In this document: in pieces, positions 27,767 through 36,152 of the stretch
How positions within the stretch are numbered: position 1 is the first letter of the stretch
Layout of the letters: the number at the start of each line of letters is the position of its first letter
Assembly: GCA_019058445.1 (NCBI GenBank)
Contig: JAHPZA010000003.1
Location: 607,811-671,810, forward strand
Source: Promethearchaeota archaeon
GTDB taxonomy: Archaea > Asgardarchaeota > Lokiarchaeia > Sigyniarchaeales > SOKP01
Direction: 5' to 3'
DNA: 64,000 bases
Translations under genes and position numbers: made by a program
Notes under the pieces: model-generated
What the model was told of the DNA's origin: nothing
Databases searched by the model: none
Seen by the model: only the letters and a program-made list of their open reading frames with translations

Positions 27767-28411
27767 ATGACTCAAGACCTTAAACAATTCCGACAAGCTA
27801 AAAAGATTAGAATATTTCGTATTTATTTAATCATCGAGCTAATAATCTTAATTCTCTCAATTATTATTCCGCATAATATTATAATTTTAATCCACGCTTA
27901 TTACGGCTGTGGACATCATAGCGGAGGAATAGACGGGGATCTCTGGGAATGGGGCAGAGCTCTTGGATGGACAGCCTTGATATGGTTTATTATATCCTTT
28001 TTTCAAGGATTTACTATTAACAAACACGCCAAATTTTTTCTTAGAAAAAGAAAAGCTCGAGATTTGCACTGTATCAGTTCTATGCTATGTATTTTGTTTT
28101 TTCTTTTACATATTTTTTTCCTATTTATTTCAGAACCTTGGAGATCCATCTTTTTGTTGAGAGATAGAAAGCATTTTCCTTATCAATTATTTCAATTCAA
28201 AATTGGTACCGGAATATATATGGCGATTGTAATGTCCTTAGTTTCCATATTATCCTTCGCAGCCCGGGATGCAAAAGTTATGAAAAAGATAGGGTATAAA
28301 CGATTTCGCATAATTCACTGGATAATGATTATCTCCACAATTATTCTAATCATCCACATCGTATTCATAAATACGGAAATTTGGATTATAAGCGGTCGTA
28401 AAATTAGGTAA
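27767..28411 (+). CDS. Polytopic membrane protein with NOX/ferric-reductase-type haem histidine pairs
   Basis: A 214-residue protein with about five membrane helices. Two helices carry His pairs: H101-x13-H115 (start of HCISSMLCILFF...) and H184-x12-H197 (HWIMIISTIILIIH). NADPH-oxidase and ferric-reductase proteins bind two b-type haems with the same spacings, 13 and 12 residues. The FAD/NAD(P)H-binding domains of these enzymes are absent, so electrons must come from another protein. A Cys-His-His patch (GCGHHSGG) lies in the first loop. The basic C terminus suggests an inside location. Inferred: a transmembrane electron carrier. Confidence 0.7.
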   Translation: MTQDLKQFRQAKKIRIFRIYLIIELIILILSIIIPHNIIILIHAYYGCGHHSGGIDGDLWEWGRALGWTALIWFIISFFQGFTINKHAKFFLRKRKARDLHCISSMLCILFFLLHIFFLFISEPWRSIFLLRDRKHFPYQLFQFKIGTGIYMAIVMSLVSILSFAARDAKVMKKIGYKRFRIIHWIMIISTIILIIHIVFINTEIWIISGRKIR

Positions 28412-28446
28412 TCCTAAAAAAAATAATATAAAAAAAAAGTATTATT

Positions 28447-29979
28447 TTAAAATTTATCTTCATCCTTGTACCAAGCTGGATACCAGCGATAGTAATCTTC
28501 CGGGAACGCTTTTTTTAGACCCTCGTAAGTTGCTTTTACTAATGCGATTTTACCATCTCGGTCGCGATTGGTAGCGATTAACTTCTTTTCTTCAAGGCTT
28601 TCAAAGGTTTTTCTAATTGCTGAGCGACTGCCGCCTATATCTTGTCTTACATCATCAGGAGTCATATAAAGACCTGGATTAACTTTATAGTCATGTGCAA
28701 TCACCTTTAAAATATTTTCCTCATTTATCTCTAATCCTTTAAATTGAGATTCCTTTTTTGAGACAAGAGGAGCGTTAACCTCATCATTCCAACGTAGTCT
28801 CATAGGTTCATTATTCTCTGGCAACATAGAGGCAAAACGGTAGATTATCATCTTTTGTATTTCAGAAGTCCCTGCGACAATTTCGCCGATTTTTCCTTCT
28901 CTAACAATGCGTTCTGCTCCATAGAATTTAGTAAGTCCATCTCCACCCATTGCTTGTACCGCTAAAAGCCCAGCATCTCTCACATATTCACTAATGAACC
29001 ATTTTGCGATGGATGCATTAATCATAGGTTCTTGTCCGTCATCCAATTGTTTGGCACAATTATAAGCGAAAACGCGTCCCATTCTGTATTTGGCAATTAA
29101 TTCTGAAATTTGGTTTTGAACTCCAGGGAATTGGTTAGTGGATCTCCTAAATTGAACCCGCCTCTTGGTATAATAGAATAATAGCTTAATAATGTCTTTA
29201 ATTACTCCAACATATACTGCACCTGCAATAAGGCGTTCGAAATTTAAACCCGCCATCATTACGTTCCAGCCTTTGCCTACGGCTCCAACCCGATTCTCAT
29301 CAGGAATTCTAACATTATTAAATGATAGATATGTGTTAGGTACATTATCGAATCCAATTAAAGGATTTACTCTTTCCAAATGAAATCCTGGCAATCCTTT
29401 TTCAACGATAAAAGAAGTGATATGAGAATACTGCTTACGATCAGACTTGTCTTCACTGGTTTTCGCATAAATAAAATAGCGATCAGAAACACCACCACCA
29501 GTGATATATCTTTTCTTACCATTAATTATCCACTCATCACCTTCTTTCACGGCCGTAGTCATGACATTCGCAGCGTCAGATCCTGCATAAGGCTCAGTAA
29601 TACAAACAGCACCTAATTGGTCTCCACTTGCCATTTGAGGTAGCCATTTCTGTTTTTGCTCCTCTGTAGCATATCTTAACATTTGTTCTAAACCAGCAAG
29701 CATAGATACTACAAATACATGACCGACTGAATAAAGCCTTCCTAGTGCTTCCGCAACGATACATGAACCCGTGGCACCCAATTCTAATCCACCATATTCT
29801 TTGGGAATTCCTGCTCCAAAATATCCTTCGGCAGCAACTTTTTTCACTAAAGGCCAAGGAAATTCTTGTTTCCAAAAGAAATATTCAGCATCTTCAAAAT
29901 TCTCATCGACAAACTGATTTACTTTCTTGGAAATTGCCTTTTGCTCCTCAGTCCACCAAAAAAAAGTTTCATCACTCAT
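28447..29979 (-). CDS. Acyl-CoA dehydrogenase with C-terminal winged-helix extension
   Basis: A 510-residue protein. Residues 1-385 are an acyl-CoA dehydrogenase: CITEPYAGSDAANVMT and WIINGKKRYITGG (FAD/substrate region), IPDENRVG. The catalytic Glu of the medium-chain type (the E of YEGT) is Ala369 here (IVAGTSEIQ), and Glu248 in NFERLIAG matches the position used by isovaleryl- and long-chain dehydrogenases. A C-terminal segment, about 420-490 (EENILKVIAHDYK, DDVRQDIGGSRSAIRKTFESLEEKKLIATNRD), reads as a winged helix, which is unusual. No ETF genes are in the window. Likely oxidises acyl-CoA. Confidence 0.85.
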   Translation of the reverse strand: MSDETFFWWTEEQKAISKKVNQFVDENFEDAEYFFWKQEFPWPLVKKVAAEGYFGAGIPKEYGGLELGATGSCIVAEALGRLYSVGHVFVVSMLAGLEQMLRYATEEQKQKWLPQMASGDQLGAVCITEPYAGSDAANVMTTAVKEGDEWIINGKKRYITGGGVSDRYFIYAKTSEDKSDRKQYSHITSFIVEKGLPGFHLERVNPLIGFDNVPNTYLSFNNVRIPDENRVGAVGKGWNVMMAGLNFERLIAGAVYVGVIKDIIKLLFYYTKRRVQFRRSTNQFPGVQNQISELIAKYRMGRVFAYNCAKQLDDGQEPMINASIAKWFISEYVRDAGLLAVQAMGGDGLTKFYGAERIVREGKIGEIVAGTSEIQKMIIYRFASMLPENNEPMRLRWNDEVNAPLVSKKESQFKGLEINEENILKVIAHDYKVNPGLYMTPDDVRQDIGGSRSAIRKTFESLEEKKLIATNRDRDGKIALVKATYEGLKKAFPEDYYRWYPAWYKDEDKF

Positions 29980-30170
29980 CTTATATTCCTTTTATAATTA
30001 GTTTTAAACCAAAATTATTGTAATTTTTGATTTTAAGTATTACGTATGTAAAATTTTCATTTTTGATAAATCTTAAAGTTTTATAGTTCGATTTTTTTAC
30101 ATTTCTCACTGACAATTATGTTATTGCTCTTTAGATAAAATTAATTAGAAGCATATTCTTATTTTAAATT

Positions 30171-30183
30171 TACATATAATATA
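30171..30183 (+). promoter_or_regulatory. TATA-like box for the beta-helix transferase gene
   Basis: ACATATAATATAA lies about 25-30 bp before the region (30197-30203) where the coding frame opens. Archaeal TATA boxes sit about 26 bp before the transcript start, so the transcript may be leaderless and begin at or next to the odd start. Confidence 0.35.
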
Positions 30184-30202
30184 ATCCCAGAAGTAAGAGC
30201 TG

Positions 30203-31828
30203 ATTGAAATATCTATTCCAGCATCCATTCGAGAAGGTCCTCGAACTACAAATACCTTAGTCAAGAAAAGATATTTAATTCTATATTTTACTTTAATTAC
30301 AGTAAGCTCTCAACCTACATTATTATGGTTCTGGTATTTTTGGCAATTATTTCCAAAAGAAAGTATTCTTTTCTTTATATTCTTCCCTTTAGCGTTTCTT
30401 ATTGGTGTCATAATTTTAATTATAAGTTCAATAATTATTGCCAAATTCTTTCTTTCTATTATAAATACAATTCATAAACCTAAAGAGGGAATCTTTAACA
30501 GGAATAAGAAAGATAAAGATTATTGCTATTGGAGTATGAGAAATATCATCAAAAAGTGGCCTTTATGGTTGACAAGGCAATTAAACTTACCACTTCTTGA
30601 AACACTCGCACTTAAAGTTTTGGGAGTAAAATCCTTTAAAATTAACTGTGTTAATGGGGGCTGGCTTGATTGTGAGTTTATTGAATTTGGAAAAAATATT
30701 AAAATTGGCCAAGGAAGCATTATCATGTCTAATATTATAATTAGAGATAGACTAATGATAAAAAAAGTGGTGTTAGAAGATAATGTAATCGTTGGCGCTC
30801 ACTCTGTTGTCTGTCCGGGAACGATAATTAAAAAAAATACAATCCTTGATGCGCTTTCAATGACTTCAATAGGTCAAGTGCTCGAAAATGATTCTGTCTA
30901 TAGGGGCACACCAGCAAAGAAAACCATGAATAACCAACCAATTGCAAATATAGATGAGTTAGAAAAAGTCATATTTACACAAAAAATTAAGAGTAGAGAA
31001 GAAAATGAGGATTTAAGGACTGATATGAAAGAGATGTCAGTTCCCTTTCATGTGTATATCCTCTCAGGATGGTGGATCATGGGAGGCTCTTTTATTATCC
31101 CGGGATTTTTGTTCTTTATATTTATGTATTGGTTATTAATTCCAAACCTGTTTTCAAACCCATTTTCTTTAATTCTCTTATTAAACTTAGAGATTATCCT
31201 CATTATTTTACTTACACCAATCATCCTCATAGGAATATACTTACTACACTTATTTTTTGTAGCATTATTTACAAGCATTTTTTACCATTTCGCTGATTAC
31301 AGAGGTCCGGCACAAGGGATCTTTGACAGGAATTTAAATGAGCATTGGAAAGCCTTAGATTATTATCATTGGCGATCCTTTCTTTTAAAATATCCTGTAT
31401 TTGTATTTCTCAGATCTCCTTTTCCTTGGCTGCTGAATTGGGAACTAAGATTTATTGGCTCAAATAAAATAGGGAAGGGTACTGTATTTGAAGAGTGTTT
31501 CATTCATTCGCACTTAAATTTCGGGAACAATTGTTATATGGGTACATTTGCCCATATCAGCAATCACATGGTTGATGGTGTGTATGGCACCGAAAATTTA
31601 ACGTTTTATGGTGCAAAAATAGGGGATAATTGTGTATTTAATGCCTTAATTGGGGGAATGCCCGGCTTAGAGGTAGGTGATAATGCCACCTTTTTACCTA
31701 TGGCAACTACTATAAAATATGATAAGATGGAAGACAATGGAATCTATATAGGTTTTCCTGCGCGTAGATTGAATAAAGAAACAGCAAAAAAATTTATAGG
31801 TGAAGAGTTTCATGACAGCGGAGAATGA
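30203..31828 (+). CDS. Membrane-bound protein with two left-handed beta-helix (hexapeptide) domains
   Basis: The first ATG in frame is at 30536, but the frame is open back to the codon after a TAA at 30194, and the translated upstream segment (TM helix, then INTIHKPKEGIFNRN..KDKDY) is homologous to the neighbour at 31812, so the gene starts near 30197-30203, probably at a non-ATG codon (CTG 30200 or ATT 30203). About 541 residues. An N-terminal membrane helix, hexapeptide repeats (IGQGSIIMSN, IIRDRLMIKK, VIVGAHSVVCPG), two more membrane helices in the middle (about 260-315), then a second hexapeptide domain (IGKGTVFEE, LNFGNNCYMGTFA). The layout resembles the TM-hexapeptide terminal domains of some peptide-synthetase and acyltransferase proteins. 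Transfer of an acyl group at the membrane is an inference. Confidence 0.7.
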   Translation: MEISIPASIREGPRTTNTLVKKRYLILYFTLITVSSQPTLLWFWYFWQLFPKESILFFIFFPLAFLIGVIILIISSIIIAKFFLSIINTIHKPKEGIFNRNKKDKDYCYWSMRNIIKKWPLWLTRQLNLPLLETLALKVLGVKSFKINCVNGGWLDCEFIEFGKNIKIGQGSIIMSNIIIRDRLMIKKVVLEDNVIVGAHSVVCPGTIIKKNTILDALSMTSIGQVLENDSVYRGTPAKKTMNNQPIANIDELEKVIFTQKIKSREENEDLRTDMKEMSVPFHVYILSGWWIMGGSFIIPGFLFFIFMYWLLIPNLFSNPFSLILLLNLEIILIILLTPIILIGIYLLHLFFVALFTSIFYHFADYRGPAQGIFDRNLNEHWKALDYYHWRSFLLKYPVFVFLRSPFPWLLNWELRFIGSNKIGKGTVFEECFIHSHLNFGNNCYMGTFAHISNHMVDGVYGTENLTFYGAKIGDNCVFNALIGGMPGLEVGDNATFLPMATTIKYDKMEDNGIYIGFPARRLNKETAKKFIGEEFHDSGE

Positions 31829-32840
31829 AAAAACTCAAGGTCCGCATGAAAATTCAGTGGATATTGCTAAGTATCCAATTACTACCAATGTATTCGCGTG
31901 GTCACCCGCTTCAATTTTAATTTATTTATTATTACACATCTTTTCTTTTTTGATACCTTCTTTAATGATATTAACATTTTATTCTGGTGCACTTGATTTT
32001 GATCTTATATCAAATTGGTGGAGAATCCTTCTTATTTTTTTAGATATAATGGTATGGTGGTGGATTTATTTATTATCGGGGCTACTCTTAGGAAAATTAT
32101 TATTGATTATACTCGGATTAATTCATAAACCAAGAGAAGGTTTATTTAAAGTAGATAGGAATGATAAAGACTATTACTATTACTGCCTACGATATACCAT
32201 AAAAAAATTCATTTTCTGGACATGGAACAATTTTTGCTTTCCTTGGGTGTCCAACTTAGCTTTTAAGATCTGTAATATGAGAGCGGATTTTAAATCTACG
32301 ATGTTCGATGGATGGAGTGATTTAGAGTTTATTGAATACGGAAATAACATCATGATTGGACAAGGTGCGGTCGTACTTTCAAGTATGATCATAGGAGATC
32401 ATTTTTTAATTAAAAAAGTAATCATTGGAGATCATGTGGTTTTAGGAGGCAATTCAATTGTGAGTCCCGGGACAGTTATTGGCAGTGGAACTACTTTAGG
32501 AGTATGGGCAAGCACTCACATAGGACAAATATTAGAATCAGACTGGATTTATATTGGAAGGCCCGCTAGAAAGTTTAAGCAAACGAAAATCATTTATGAA
32601 GAGAGTAAAAAAGAAAGTGAAGTTGGTACCTTTAGACGGTTGGTCGATACAAACGAAAAAGCTCCACATACTGTAAAACGATATGTTAAGAAAGACATGG
32701 TAGGGATTGCAATAGATAATTTAGAAAAACTCTACGAAAAATGGAAAGAATCAGTAGAAGTGAAAAATAAAAAAGAATTAAAGAAGAAGTATAAGAAAAG
32801 TAAAAGAGAAATTAAAAAGAAGCAATTTAATGAGGTATAA
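31812..32840 (+). CDS. Membrane-bound left-handed beta-helix protein, paralogue of the preceding gene
   Basis: About 342 residues from the ATG at 31812, which follows AGGTGA (31798-31803); a GTG at 31800 is an alternative. It overlaps the upstream gene by 17 bp, indicating an operon. Membrane helices near 35-75 and 85-115, then KPREGLFKVDRNDKDYYYY, a segment shared with the upstream protein, then a hexapeptide domain (IMIGQGAVVLSSMIIGDHFLIKK, VVLGGNSIVSPG, TTLGVWASTHIG). The last ~80 residues are a highly charged K/E tail. The paired proteins probably act as one complex at the membrane. The substrate is unknown. Confidence 0.7.
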   Translation: MTAENEKTQGPHENSVDIAKYPITTNVFAWSPASILIYLLLHIFSFLIPSLMILTFYSGALDFDLISNWWRILLIFLDIMVWWWIYLLSGLLLGKLLLIILGLIHKPREGLFKVDRNDKDYYYYCLRYTIKKFIFWTWNNFCFPWVSNLAFKICNMRADFKSTMFDGWSDLEFIEYGNNIMIGQGAVVLSSMIIGDHFLIKKVIIGDHVVLGGNSIVSPGTVIGSGTTLGVWASTHIGQILESDWIYIGRPARKFKQTKIIYEESKKESEVGTFRRLVDTNEKAPHTVKRYVKKDMVGIAIDNLEKLYEKWKESVEVKNKKELKKKYKKSKREIKKKQFNEV

Positions 32841-32990
32841 TTTTTAAAAAAAAATCGTATTTTCTTAAAACTTTAAATACTAAATTAGCTCTATAAATAC
32901 TATATTACTAAATTTATTCAAGAAATTTAGTTACCAAAAAAAAAAAAATCAATTTTTAAAAATTAATTTAATATAAGGTGTAAGGATAAA

Positions 32991-33689
32991 ATGGTATCAA
33001 CTCTAGGTTATCTTGATGGCCTTACGGCTACAGGTATTATATTGTCTGCTGTTATATTCGGTCTTTTGTCTTTTCATTCCGCCAGAAAATTGGATGCTAG
33101 ACTCCTAGCTGTGGCAGGGGTGATGATGATCTTTATAGGACTTTTTTGGTTAGGACCTTTTGTTGATTTTCTTTCAATACTATTTACAGGTAAAAATATA
33201 AGACCTATATACGTTTATGGTTGGTTATCCTATGTCTGGGTGGCTCCTGCGATCATCGTATCCATGTACCTAGGTTCTGAGCTTTTGGTTCCGGAAAAAA
33301 AGAAGATAGTAATAGCAATTTACGCAATATTGGGTATAATTTTTGAATTTCTTATTTTTCTAGACGTATCAGGAACTTTTACATTTACGCTAAACAATCC
33401 CGGTCAAGATACAATTGACTCCAGCTTTAATCGAACCTCTCCCACTTATTGGATCATTATCTTTTTTCTAATCTCAACATTGATATTTGAAGGTTTTGGT
33501 TTTGCGATTAAAGCTAAACAGGCAACTGGTGAAATACGGAAAAAATTCACTTTTCTATCAATTGGTTTCATAGTATTCGTAGTATGCGGTGCTATTGACT
33601 CGATTTTACCTTTAGGAGTTGCGATTGGATTTAGCAGAGCGGTAATGATGTCGTTTTCATTGTGGATGTACCTTGGTCTTAAGACATAA
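32991..33689 (+). CDS. Seven-helix integral membrane protein, unknown function
   Basis: A 232-residue protein with about seven membrane helices (near 12-30, 38-65, 75-95, 105-125, 150-172, 185-202, 210-230). Shared features with the next gene are LDGLTA, KNIRPIY, FTFTL, KAKQATG and RKKF. No family is recognised and there is no retinal-type Lys visible in the last helix, so a rhodopsin is not supported. It may be a sensor or transport-related protein. It follows the beta-helix pair by about 150 bp but has its own promoter-like region. Confidence 0.7.
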   Translation: MVSTLGYLDGLTATGIILSAVIFGLLSFHSARKLDARLLAVAGVMMIFIGLFWLGPFVDFLSILFTGKNIRPIYVYGWLSYVWVAPAIIVSMYLGSELLVPEKKKIVIAIYAILGIIFEFLIFLDVSGTFTFTLNNPGQDTIDSSFNRTSPTYWIIIFFLISTLIFEGFGFAIKAKQATGEIRKKFTFLSIGFIVFVVCGAIDSILPLGVAIGFSRAVMMSFSLWMYLGLKT

Positions 33690-33868
33690 TTAATAATCTA
33701 ATATTTTTTTTTATTTATTTCAATCGGGAGTTTTTACCTTAGAGAATTTAGGGTAATTAAAATGAAATTCATAATTAAAAGTTTAAATAAATTTTAATCA
33801 TAATACTATTAAATAATGATTTAAAAATTTGAAAAATTAGCAATGAATTAACCAGAGGTAGACATAAA

Positions 33869-34569
33869 ATGGTTTCTCAAATGGGTTTATTAGATGGCCT
33901 AACTGCCTTAGGAGTTATTATCTCTTCTCTCATCTGTGGTTCCTTATCTATTTACAATTCAAAAAAACTGGATGCAAAACTCCTTTATTATCAGGATTAT
34001 CAATGGTTTTATCAGGTTTATTATATCTGGGACCTGCTACTGATTTTATCTTAGTCTTAACAACTGGAAAAAATATTAGGCCGATATATTGGTATGGAAT
34101 TTTAAGTTATATGTGGGTAGGAGCATCAATACTACCATCTATGTACGTAGGTGCTGAACTTATAGCTCCTAAGAAAAAGAAGGTTATATTAGTAATATAT
34201 CTAATTTTAGGTTTAATTTTTGAAGCATTCTTATGGTTAGATACTTCAAATGCGTTTACTTTCACGCTTGGCACCCCAGGGGAAGATTTAATTGACGCAA
34301 GTTATAATCGGAATCATCCAACTTTCTTCTTTATCGCATTTTTTCTTTTGTCAGTTTTTATTTTTCTAGGAATAGGTTTTCTTGTAAAAGCTAAACAAGC
34401 CACTGGTGCAATAAGAAAAAAATTCATATTGATGTCTTTAGGATATTTAGATTTTGTAATTTGTGGGATGCTGGATTCTTTATTTGCTCCGGGTATAATG
34501 CTGTTTTTTGTTAGACTTGCAATGATGGGCAGTTCATGGTTAATCTATATTGGATTAAAACCGGGATAA
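33869..34569 (+). pseudogene. Frameshifted paralogue of the seven-helix membrane protein
   Basis: Two overlapping frames (33869-34054 and 34003-34569) together give a full-length homologue of the protein at 32991-33689. The first 40 residues (MVSQMGLLDGLTALGVII...KKLDAKLL) match in frame 1, and from LSGLSMVLSGLLYLGPATDF onward they match in frame 3. Adding one base near 33983-33985, within CCTTTATT, restores one 17-residue stretch that fits the paralogue exactly in length. The missing base is in a T-run, so a homopolymer sequencing error is possible; otherwise it is a recently inactivated gene copy or a programmed shift. Not all residues are identical, so it is not a perfect duplicate. Confidence 0.8.
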
Positions 34570-34710
34570 CAATTTTAAACCAATTTTTTTTAAATTTAAT
34601 TTTTATTTACTCTTTTATATACTAAAGAATTAAATTAAACCAAGAAATCATATTCATTAAAAATGGATTTAATGAAAAAAACAAATTTGAGAATATAACC
34701 AAAACTTTAG

Positions 34711-35466
34711 GTGATAATAATTATTAAATTAGTGTTATTAAGGCATGGAGAAAGTGTATGGAATAAAGAAAACAGGTTTACTGGCTGGACTGATGTGGAT
34801 CTTTCAGAGAAAGGAATTGAAGAAGCAAAAGAAGCGGGAAAAAAATTAAAGGAAGAGGGTTATATATTTGATGTAGCATATACTTCCGTGTTAAAACGGG
34901 GTATTAGAACACTTTGGATCGTATTGGATGAGATGGATTTAATGTGGATCCCCGTCTATCGATCATGGAGATTAAATGAAAGACATTACGGGGCTTTACA
35001 GGGCTTCTATAAATCCAAAATGGCAACTGAAGTAGGGGAAGAACAAGTATTAATTTGGAGGAGAAGTTATGATATCCCTCCTCCCGCTCTAAAGACAAGT
35101 GATACAAGATATCCCGGTAACGATCCAAGATATAAAGAGATAAATCCCGATGAAATTCCATTGACAGAGTGTTTAAAAGACACTGTAGAGAGGTTTATGC
35201 CATATTGGCACGATACTATTGTCCCTACTCTTAAGGCTGGGAAAAAAGTATTGATTTCTGCACATGGCAACAGTTTACGAGCATTAGTAAAATATCTTGA
35301 TAATGTCCCAGAAGAAGAAATTGTAAGCCTAAATATTCCAACAGGAATCCCTTTAGTATATGAGCTTGATGAGGATTTAAAACCAATAGAGCATTATTAT
35401 CTTGGCGATGCTGAAGAAATCCAAAAGGCAGTTAAAGCCGTTGAAGACCAGGGGAAAGCTAAGTAA
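34711..35466 (+). CDS. gpmA: 2,3-bisphosphoglycerate-dependent phosphoglycerate mutase
   Basis: A 251-residue histidine-phosphatase-fold protein. The catalytic motif RHGES is at residues 11-15, with [26 protein letters not shown], and the second active-site His in [10 protein letters not shown]. Length and the inserted segments fit the Gpm1/GpmA cofactor-dependent type rather than the short SixA/CobC phosphatases. It interconverts 3- and 2-phosphoglycerate in glycolysis and gluconeogenesis. Archaea more often use the cofactor-independent enzyme, so this copy is notable. GTG start at 34711. Confidence 0.9.
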   Translation: MIIIIKLVLLRHGESVWNKENRFTGWTDVDLSEKGIEEAKEAGKKLKEEGYIFDVAYTSVLKRGIRTLWIVLDEMDLMWIPVYRSWRLNERHYGALQGFYKSKMATEVGEEQVLIWRRSYDIPPPALKTSDTRYPGNDPRYKEINPDEIPLTECLKDTVERFMPYWHDTIVPTLKAGKKVLISAHGNSLRALVKYLDNVPEEEIVSLNIPTGIPLVYELDEDLKPIEHYYLGDAEEIQKAVKAVEDQGKAK

Positions 35467-35534
35467 ATAAATTGAAGTAATTTTGATTTATAATTCGAAT
35501 CATAAAAAAATAAACAAGAAAAGGTTGCTAAGAA

Positions 35535-36104
35535 TTGACAAAAAAAAAATTTCGGGCTAGAGCATTCTTTTATCCTCTCACAACGATTATTGCTGGGGTA
35601 GATATCAATGATAAACCAAACTTCCTCACAATTGCTTTCTGCGGAATGTTTCATTATAAACCTCCAATGCTTTACATATCTTCCGGAAAGGCTCACTATT
35701 CTAATCAAGGCATATTGGAAAATGAAACATTCAGTGTAAATTTTCCGTCAGTTGATATGGTTAAAGCAACCGATTACGTTGGAATGAAATCAGGAAAAGA
35801 AATTGATAAAGCCTTACTATTTGATGTCTTTTATGGAGAACTAAAAACTGCTCCAATGATAAATGAGGCTCCCATGAATCATGAATGTAAATTGGTAAAA
35901 GTTCTTGATTTTGGTGGAACGAATGAAATATTTGTCGGAGAAATCATTCAGACTTATATTGATGAAGAATGTCTAGTAAATGGAAAGCCTGATATAAGAA
36001 AAATACGACCCATATTATTTTCTGGTTATAATAATAATTATTTAGAGATAGGGAATAATATCGGTCAGGCTTATAAAATTGGTCGTGACTATGAAAAAAA
36101 ATAG
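35535..36104 (+). CDS. Flavin reductase-like FMN-binding split-barrel protein
   Basis: A 189-residue protein with the flavin-reductase-like domain: residues TIIAGVDINDKPNFLTIAFC, then PPMLYISSGKAHYSNQGILEN and NFPSVDMVKATDYVG. This fold binds FMN in a split barrel. It starts at TTG and lies 68 bp after the phosphoglycerate mutase gene. The exact activity (flavin reductase, or a modified oxidoreductase) is unknown. A T-rich tract follows (36109-36118). Confidence 0.8.
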   Translation: MTKKKFRARAFFYPLTTIIAGVDINDKPNFLTIAFCGMFHYKPPMLYISSGKAHYSNQGILENETFSVNFPSVDMVKATDYVGMKSGKEIDKALLFDVFYGELKTAPMINEAPMNHECKLVKVLDFGGTNEIFVGEIIQTYIDEECLVNGKPDIRKIRPILFSGYNNNYLEIGNNIGQAYKIGRDYEKK

Positions 36105-36108
36105 AATC

Positions 36109-36118
36109 TTTTTTTTTT
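36109..36118 (+). terminator. T-tract terminator after the flavin reductase gene
   Basis: A run of ten T immediately after the stop codon; archaeal RNA polymerase terminates at such U-tracts without a hairpin. It lies between convergent genes. Confidence 0.5.
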
Positions 36119-36152
36119 AATTTTAATAAAGTACATTATGTAACTAATTTAT

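Noticed and set aside
32991..33689. Seven-helix protein as a rhodopsin
   Set aside because: No retinal-binding Lys is apparent in the last helix and no rhodopsin motif is seen.
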